A stretch of 64,000 nt of DNA from the NCBI GenBank assembly GCA_963665395.2, contig OY762251.1:1860001-1924000 (forward strand), in the 5' to 3' direction. Origin of the DNA: Bin87 sp963665395. GTDB lineage: Bacteria > Chloroflexota > Dehalococcoidia > Lucifugimonadales > UBA3495. Of this stretch, positions 59,776 through 64,000 are shown one piece after another; positions within the stretch are counted from its first letter, which is position 1, and each line of letters begins with the position of its first letter. The position numbers were made by a program, and so were the translations under genes. A model generated the notes under the pieces. It worked only from the letters and a program-made list of their open reading frames with translations, was not told the DNA's origin and did not search any database.

Positions 59776-60870
59776 ATGGCACGCATCAGCAACGACACCC
59801 CATCGATCAACGCCGAGTTTGCCGCCACGGTAATCAACCGGGCGGCTGAGATAGTTGCCGGCGATACGCCGGGGTGCGACGCTTTCAGCGCGTTGCAACA
59901 GGCGCGGGACGAGCTCCTCGCCGCCGAAACGCGCCAGCAGAAAAGCGGCCGAACCTATGGTTGGGGGCTGCTGCTCAGGGACGTAAGGGAGTACGTCAAA
60001 AGCCGCGAACCCGCGTATGCCGATTCGTTCAATCCCCTCGTAGAATGGAGCGAGGCGACGGACCCCGGCGCCGTGGCCCAAACTCTGAAGGAGGCTGCGC
60101 TCCCCATCAGCCGGATGGTGGCGGAGCGTGCCAAATGGGTAGTCAAGCTCGAGGCCATGACTGAGCAGGAAAGAACCGAGTACGACCTGATGCGGAAAGC
60201 GGCCATTTTCCTTACCCAACAGGGCCTAACTGTCAACGTCGCTTGGGAGCGGGAAAATCCGAACGATCCCATCGACTATCGGGCAACCATTGATGGCGTC
60301 GCATGGGCCTTCGAACTCACCGAACTGCGCCTTGAGCCCAAAGAAAACTACCACCGCAAGGTTGGGCATCCGAAAGATAAGCGGAGCATCGCGGAGCAAC
60401 TCGATATGCTGGCAATGCCATTGCCGCAGATGCCCTACGGCCCCGACGCTCTCCAAACGGCCCTCAATGACGCCATAACGCACGGCAGCAAGCCGAGCAA
60501 ACTGACAGCTCTGAACGGGGCCAGATACTGCCTTGTGTTGCACAACCAGCAGTTCCTGTACGCGCCCGATTGGGATGCAGTTACGATGCCGGACATCAGC
60601 GTATTTGATTCCATTTTGGTGTTGCACCAGGAAATTTACCCCCTGGTCCAAACATGGGATGTCATGCGAAACGGCTTAGGCAAACCCATGCGCAGCCACA
60701 ACGTCAACGACTTGGGCGACATCATAGCCTTCAAAAACTCCAACCGGACGCACCGGAGTGACCCGGAACGGGTCAAAGCGGCTTTACGTCAGATACAATC
60801 TCTGAACTTGACTGAGGATGATATTCGCGCTGCGATAGCAGAGACCCGCGCCGAAAGAAGCGGCCAGTGA
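59776..60870 (+). CDS. Hypothetical protein with possible PD-(D/E)XK site, cassette 3 first gene
   Basis: A 364-residue protein of unknown family. The middle (DPIDYRATIDGVAWAFELTEL, with Asp 167 and Glu 180/Thr 182) resembles a PD-(D/E)XK active-site strand pair. The first 140 residues are helical and charged. It overlaps the PIN gene by one base (TGATG), so the two are coupled. Without a database match the nuclease idea is only suggestive. GC content is below that of housekeeping genes. Confidence 0.7.
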   Translation: MARISNDTPSINAEFAATVINRAAEIVAGDTPGCDAFSALQQARDELLAAETRQQKSGRTYGWGLLLRDVREYVKSREPAYADSFNPLVEWSEATDPGAVAQTLKEAALPISRMVAERAKWVVKLEAMTEQERTEYDLMRKAAIFLTQQGLTVNVAWERENPNDPIDYRATIDGVAWAFELTELRLEPKENYHRKVGHPKDKRSIAEQLDMLAMPLPQMPYGPDALQTALNDAITHGSKPSKLTALNGARYCLVLHNQQFLYAPDWDAVTMPDISVFDSILVLHQEIYPLVQTWDVMRNGLGKPMRSHNVNDLGDIIAFKNSNRTHRSDPERVKAALRQIQSLNLTEDDIRAAIAETRAERSGQ

Positions 60871-61292
60871 TGCGACTGGTATTGGATACTAATTCTGTGC
60901 TGATGCCAATCACCAGGACAACCAGCAGTGATATATGGCTCCGTGAAGCATGGGAACAACAGCGCATCGCGCCGCTTATCAGTAACGACACTGAGGCCGA
61001 ATTAATCCGAACACTGCACAACCACAGGTTCGGAATCCCAGAGGACCAGATTACTGACACTGCCGCTGCCTACCTTGATTACTGCGAAAGGATTGCGATA
61101 CCTGACCCGCCGCCGGAAACGCCAGTCTGCCGCGACCCCAGCGACCAAAAATTCCTGATCCTGGCCTACCAGGCCGCAGCGGATTATCTGGTCACCAAGG
61201 ACCCAGACCTGTTGGCCCTTAAGGACGAATCCGCAATCCCTATTATCACGCCGGCCGAGCTGGGCGTTATAATGCGACGATACCCGTCATAG
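60870..61292 (+). CDS. PIN-domain protein (COG1569-like toxin)
   Basis: A 140-residue PIN-domain protein. MRLVLDTNSV at the start gives the first Asp, then ISNDTEAELIRTL, CRDPSDQKFLILAYQAAADYLVTKDPDLLAL with the later acidic residues. It belongs to the 'putative toxin-antitoxin PIN' family that are RNases. Its start overlaps the previous gene, which would take the place of an antitoxin or a co-effector. Its last codons (GVIMRRYPS) are repeated at 62765-62793. Confidence 0.85.
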   Translation: MRLVLDTNSVLMPITRTTSSDIWLREAWEQQRIAPLISNDTEAELIRTLHNHRFGIPEDQITDTAAAYLDYCERIAIPDPPPETPVCRDPSDQKFLILAYQAAADYLVTKDPDLLALKDESAIPIITPAELGVIMRRYPS

Positions 61293-61551
61293 CGCAATCC
61301 AAACCGATGGAAACGAAGATGACCACCTCCGCCGAACCCACCCGCTTCCCCAACGGCGCACCGTCCGCGTCCGAGTTGGCTCCCCGCCGCACCATTTCCG
61401 CACGCCGGCCTACGTCCAGGGGCACACCAGCGTCGTGGATGCCCTCTGCGGCGTTTATCCCAATCCCGAATCGCTGGCCCACGGTGGCGACGGGTTGCCC
61501 CGCCAACCCCTTTACCGCATACGTTTCCGGCAGACCGACCTGTGGCCCGAC
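61264..61551 (+). repeat. Direct repeat, left copy (PIN tail plus NHase beta-type C-half)
   Basis: A segment of about 288 bases that matches 62765-63054 in the same direction. It begins in the last codons of the PIN gene (GCGTTATAATGCGACGATACCC) and covers most of the NHase-like C-terminal gene. The two copies flank cassette 4. Confidence 0.85.
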
Positions 61552-61557
61552 TGCTGA
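61319..61557 (+). pseudogene. Damaged NHase beta-type C-terminal gene (remnant 2)
   Basis: Homologous to 62821-63120 from the ATG through CTGTGG. A one-base deletion near 61364 shifts the frame after about 15 codons, and the last 20 codons are replaced so that the correct frame stops at TGA 61555-61557. Confidence 0.85.
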
Positions 61558-61654
61558 TTGCCGCCACTTGAAACCTAAATCCTGTGGACAGAATAGCGAG
61601 CCAGTTGAACAGCACGAATGAGATCAATGCCCTGAACCAACCAAGAGGCATACA

Positions 61655-62386
61655 ATGGCAATTCGCAACGAGATTAAAGACTTGATCCTCGCCGCCGCCC
61701 GACGGATTCTCCAGAATGAAAATGGGGATCTTTCCCCAACCGACGAAGATAGACTGCGCGCCTACTTGGATGCTCGTACTCCTCTGTACACCGGACGCTA
61801 TCCCATCCTGGGCCTTCTGAACGAACTTGAAGCCATGGCCGATGCGGGACACGGCGCAGCGGTTGTCGCCAACGCGGCCATCAAGCGAAAGCGCGGGATG
61901 CAGAACTTGGGATGGGACGACGAACTGGGCCGATTCCGTACACCCATCACCGACCAGTGGCGTCAGGCGATCCAGGAAAGCGCAGCAGAAGCTACCCGGG
62001 AATACTTCCACCAGGCCACCGTCTATTTCAACGAAGACCAAAACGAGCAGGCAACAGAGAGCCTGTGCAGCGCCATCGTCTGCTCGATAGCCGCCACCGC
62101 CGCTTTGCTGGGTTGGCCGCACCGGGATAAGGACGATGACCTCAGAGTGGTAGTCGGCCTCGGAACCGGAGCGTTTCCGCCGGAGGGCGCAAGTATCTAC
62201 AAGCTACTGCAATCAGCTTCCGAGCAGGGCCAAGACCTCAATAGCGCTTTCGCAGCCGCCATGGGTCAGCCGGAAGCCGTGCGCACCGGGGATTACGACG
62301 ATGCCGGAAGGACGAGCGCAGAGGCTTTCCTCTTCGCCAGGACTGCCGTCGATCTGGCCGACCAGCTGGGCCGGAGGTTGCGATGA
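61655..62386 (+). CDS. HEPN-like protein, cassette 4 first gene
   Basis: A 243-residue mostly helical protein. The N-terminal part is unknown; residues about 125-240 (REYFHQATVYFNEDQNEQATESLCSAIVCSIAATAALLGWPH) resemble the HEPN/PaREP1-type helical fold, in which a second helix follows as in DLADQLGRRLR. The start has AAGAGG nearby. Stop and next start overlap (ATGA), so translation is coupled to another PaREP1-like protein. Such pairs may form an RNase toxin-antitoxin-like module; no conserved RxxxxH is obvious. Confidence 0.65.
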   Translation: MAIRNEIKDLILAAARRILQNENGDLSPTDEDRLRAYLDARTPLYTGRYPILGLLNELEAMADAGHGAAVVANAAIKRKRGMQNLGWDDELGRFRTPITDQWRQAIQESAAEATREYFHQATVYFNEDQNEQATESLCSAIVCSIAATAALLGWPHRDKDDDLRVVVGLGTGAFPPEGASIYKLLQSASEQGQDLNSAFAAAMGQPEAVRTGDYDDAGRTSAEAFLFARTAVDLADQLGRRLR

Positions 62387-62745
62387 CACCTGTCGAACGA
62401 CGGGATGCCAGCCTGGAGTTTGCCCTGAGGTCCGACCAGGAATTCGACCGCGGCGGCGACACCATGATTGCCGCCGAATTGCTGTGGGGTGCGGTCGCTC
62501 AGGCCCTGATAGCGGTTGCCGAGATCAACGAGTGGCCGTGCCAGGGGCATAAAGGTTATTCTCTGGTGCCGGCATGGCTGGCAGAACTGCAACCGGGTAT
62601 ATCATGGCGGTCCGACATCGCCGCGGCTGACCAACTGCACGAACATTTCTACAATCGTAATCTCGGTTACGGCGAACTGGACAGCAGACGCTTGGCAGCC
62701 CGTCGGGCGTTGCATAGGGCTATCGCGCTATTGCCAACCCAATAG
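62383..62745 (+). CDS. PaREP1/HEPN-like protein, cassette 4 second gene
   Basis: A 120-residue helical protein: FDRGGDTMIAAELLWGAVAQALIAVAEINEWPCQGHKGYSLVP and LHEHFYNRNLGYGELDSRRLAARRALHRAI. This matches the common PaREP1/HEPN-related pattern of 'WGA..HAL.AVA...GWP...H'. Start and upstream stop overlap. Function unknown. Confidence 0.7.
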   Translation: MTPVERRDASLEFALRSDQEFDRGGDTMIAAELLWGAVAQALIAVAEINEWPCQGHKGYSLVPAWLAELQPGISWRSDIAAADQLHEHFYNRNLGYGELDSRRLAARRALHRAIALLPTQ

Positions 62746-62764
62746 AGAGGATTTTCTCATACGA

Positions 62765-63054
62765 GCGTTATAATGCGACGATACCCGGCATAGCGCAATC
62801 TGAGTTTGATGGAAACTGCCATGACCACCCTCACCGAACCCACCCTCTACCCCGACGGCGCAGCCGTCCGCATCCGCACCGGCGCGCCGGCCCACCATTT
62901 CCGCACGCCGGCCTACGTCCAGGGGCACACCGGCGTCGTGGATGCCCTCTGCGGCGTTTATCCCAACCCCGAGTCCCTGGCCCACGGCGGCGACGGGTTG
63001 CCCCGCCAGCCCCTCTACCGCATCCGCCTGCGCCAGACCGACCTGTGGGCCGAC
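62765..63054 (+). repeat. Direct repeat, right copy (PIN tail plus NHase beta-type C-half)
   Basis: The counterpart of 61264-61551. It starts with the PIN-gene end (reading VIMRRYPA then a stop) although no PIN gene precedes it here, showing that the repeat was copied as a block when cassette 4 arrived. Confidence 0.85.
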
Positions 63055-63120
63055 TACGCCGGCAACCCGGCCGATACCCTGCTGGTGGATGTGTACCAGC
63101 ACTGGCTGGAACCGGCCTGA
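62821..63120 (+). CDS. Nitrile hydratase beta-type C-terminal (SH3-like) domain protein
   Basis: A 99-residue protein matching the C-terminal SH3-like half of NHase beta subunits: FRTPAYVQGHTGVVDALCGVYPNPE, LPRQPLYRIRLRQTDLWADYAG, LLVDVYQHWLEPA. Partner of the N-terminal-half gene at 56660. ATG 62821 is conserved in all three copies; an ATG 12 bases upstream is possible. In related systems the two small chains join an alpha subunit with a low-spin Fe or Co centre, not seen here. The DSD1-like gene follows. Confidence 0.85.
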   Translation: MTTLTEPTLYPDGAAVRIRTGAPAHHFRTPAYVQGHTGVVDALCGVYPNPESLAHGGDGLPRQPLYRIRLRQTDLWADYAGNPADTLLVDVYQHWLEPA

Positions 63121-63174
63121 TTTGTGCTATCCTGCCGGACAGCATCGCCATCGCAATTGAGAGGGACTTGAGCA

Positions 63175-64000
63175 ATGGAGCGACCTATATTGCAGCCCAT
63201 TGGCGCCCCCGCCGAGGAGCTGGATACGCCGGCCCTGGTGGTTGACCTGGGGGTAATGGAGCAGAACATCGCGGCGCTGCACGGCGCCTTCGACGGCTCC
63301 GGCCAAGTCCGAGTGCGCCCGCACGTTTCCTGCCATGGCTGCCCTGACATCGCCCGTCTCCAGCTGGAGGCCGGCGGTAGCTCGGGCGGCGTGGCGGTCG
63401 GTTCGTTGGCAGAAGCCGAGGCGTTTGCCGGCGGTGAGGATGCTGGCATCGATGACATACTCATCGCCGGTCGGGTGGTAACCGCCGCCAAGATTCGCCG
63501 GTTGGTCGCCTTGGCCGGTCAAATTACGTTGAGCGTGGCCGTGGACAACCCCCGCAACGTCGCCGACCTTGCCGAGGCTGCCCTGGCCGCCGGCGTCACT
63601 CTGGGCGTATTGGTGGACATCGACGCCGGCTATGGGTTTGGCGGCGTTGCGCCCGGGCCGGATGCGGTTGCCCTGGCGCGAACCGTTGCGGACGTGCCCG
63701 GATTATCCTTCAACGGCATAATGACCTACGAAGGCCCGCTGCCCATAACCCACCGCACGCTGCTGGAGGCTGAAACCCGTCGCCGTTTGCAACCGATGCT
63801 GGACACGCGCAGCGCTCTGGAGCAGGCCGGCATTGAGGTTGCGACGGTCAGCGGGGGCAGCACTTATAACTATGATATAGTCGCACAACTGCCGGGGATT
63901 ACTGAGGTGCCGGCCGGCGTGTATCCCCTGATGGATCTGGAGACCTTGCCAATTCGCCCGGAGTTGCAGCCGGCCGCCAAAATCATGGCTACGGTTATCA
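63175..64000 (+). CDS. D-serine-dehydratase/D-threonine-aldolase-like protein lacking PLP lysine (partial)
   Basis: 275 codons of a fold type III (alanine racemase-like) PLP-enzyme homologue, cut by the window end. It starts ELDTPALVVDLGVMEQNI, and continues LQLEAGGSSGGVAVGSLAEAEAF, DDILIAGRVV, LVDIDAGYGFGGV, GIMTYEGPLP and VSGGSTYNYD, all typical of DSD1 proteins. In the family the motif RPHxKTHK gives the Schiff-base lysine; here it reads RPHVSCHG (48-55), both lysines absent. GAGAGGG lies 9 bases upstream of ATG 63175. Either a non-catalytic homologue or a different reaction; the gene is 54 bases after the NHase-like gene. Confidence 0.85.
   Translation, partial: MERPILQPIGAPAEELDTPALVVDLGVMEQNIAALHGAFDGSGQVRVRPHVSCHGCPDIARLQLEAGGSSGGVAVGSLAEAEAFAGGEDAGIDDILIAGRVVTAAKIRRLVALAGQITLSVAVDNPRNVADLAEAALAAGVTLGVLVDIDAGYGFGGVAPGPDAVALARTVADVPGLSFNGIMTYEGPLPITHRTLLEAETRRRLQPMLDTRSALEQAGIEVATVSGGSTYNYDIVAQLPGITEVPAGVYPLMDLETLPIRPELQPAAKIMATVI

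Noticed and set aside
1..64000. tRNA or rRNA genes
   Set aside because: Scanned by eye for T-loop (GGTTCAAATCC-type) and rRNA core sequences on both strands; none convincing was found, though a short tRNA could have been missed without a covariance search.

Overview
The window is GC-rich, gene-dense bacterial chromosome. The mix suggests a Chloroflexota (SAR202/Dehalococcoidia-like) heterotroph: paired class III CoA-transferases, paired acyl-CoA dehydrogenases, a D-aminoacylase-type amidohydrolase, a fused AccD-AccA, a MetH lacking its reactivation domain, DUF4058 and Uma2 families, and nitrile-hydratase-like subunits. That placement is inferred from gene content; no rRNA or tRNA gene was seen. 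Both edges cut genes: an SPL-type radical SAM gene at 1 and a D-serine-dehydratase-like gene at 64000.

Layout. 1-4.5 kb: a partial radical SAM gene, then a two-gene unit of OLD-type ATPase-TOPRIM nuclease plus a methyltransferase-like protein (candidate defence system), and a DUF4058 gene. 4.7-10 kb: two CaiB/BaiF CoA-transferases, two tiny membrane proteins and leuC-leuD. 10-16.7 kb: two 568-residue CPA2 antiporter/CBS paralogues flanking an orphan branched-chain-type substrate-binding lipoprotein and an IS701-type element; the IS sits just upstream of the ribosome-binding site of one antiporter. 16.8-30.4 kb: M1 aminopeptidase, small unknowns, a coiled-coil nuclease-like protein built on 21-bp repeats, methionine synthase split into a core and a separate activation domain, an SDR, and a Ppx/GppA gene coupled to two thymidylate-kinase-like genes. 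30.7-44.4 kb: acyl-CoA dehydrogenase pair, ADP-ribosylglycohydrolase-like protein, two decayed toxin-antitoxin pairs, D-aminoacylase-like enzyme, SufT-like and Mrp-like Fe-S genes, HicB-like protein, accDA, tilS, a phosphatase and a CNNM/CBS protein. 44.4-47 kb: a repeat-filled spacer around tsaD. 47-52.8 kb: lysS, four tandem Uma2 paralogues, serS. 52.8-55.7 kb: HicAB-like genes, one HicB fused to TPRs with a nonsense-mutated HicA partner, and the remains of a DNA methyltransferase gene. 55.8-64 kb: a NodB/imidase-like hydrolase and nitrile hydratase beta-type N- and C-halves about 5.9 kb apart, with four accessory cassettes between them and decayed copies of the halves left at the junctions.

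The core genes (leuCD, metH, accDA, tilS, tsaD, lysS, serS) are ordinary housekeeping functions. The most interesting material is accessory: the OLD plus methyltransferase operon, the layered 56.6-63.1 kb hotspot (HNH-DGQHK nuclease candidate, nuclease-like/PIN pair, HEPN-like pair, DUF7689-like pair), and several enzymes that have lost canonical catalytic residues (CoA-transferase Asp, Walker A Lys, ADP-ribosylhydrolase metal ligands, PLP Lys). Three families of short palindromic dispersed repeats also occur. All assignments rest on reading motifs by eye; no database search was possible.
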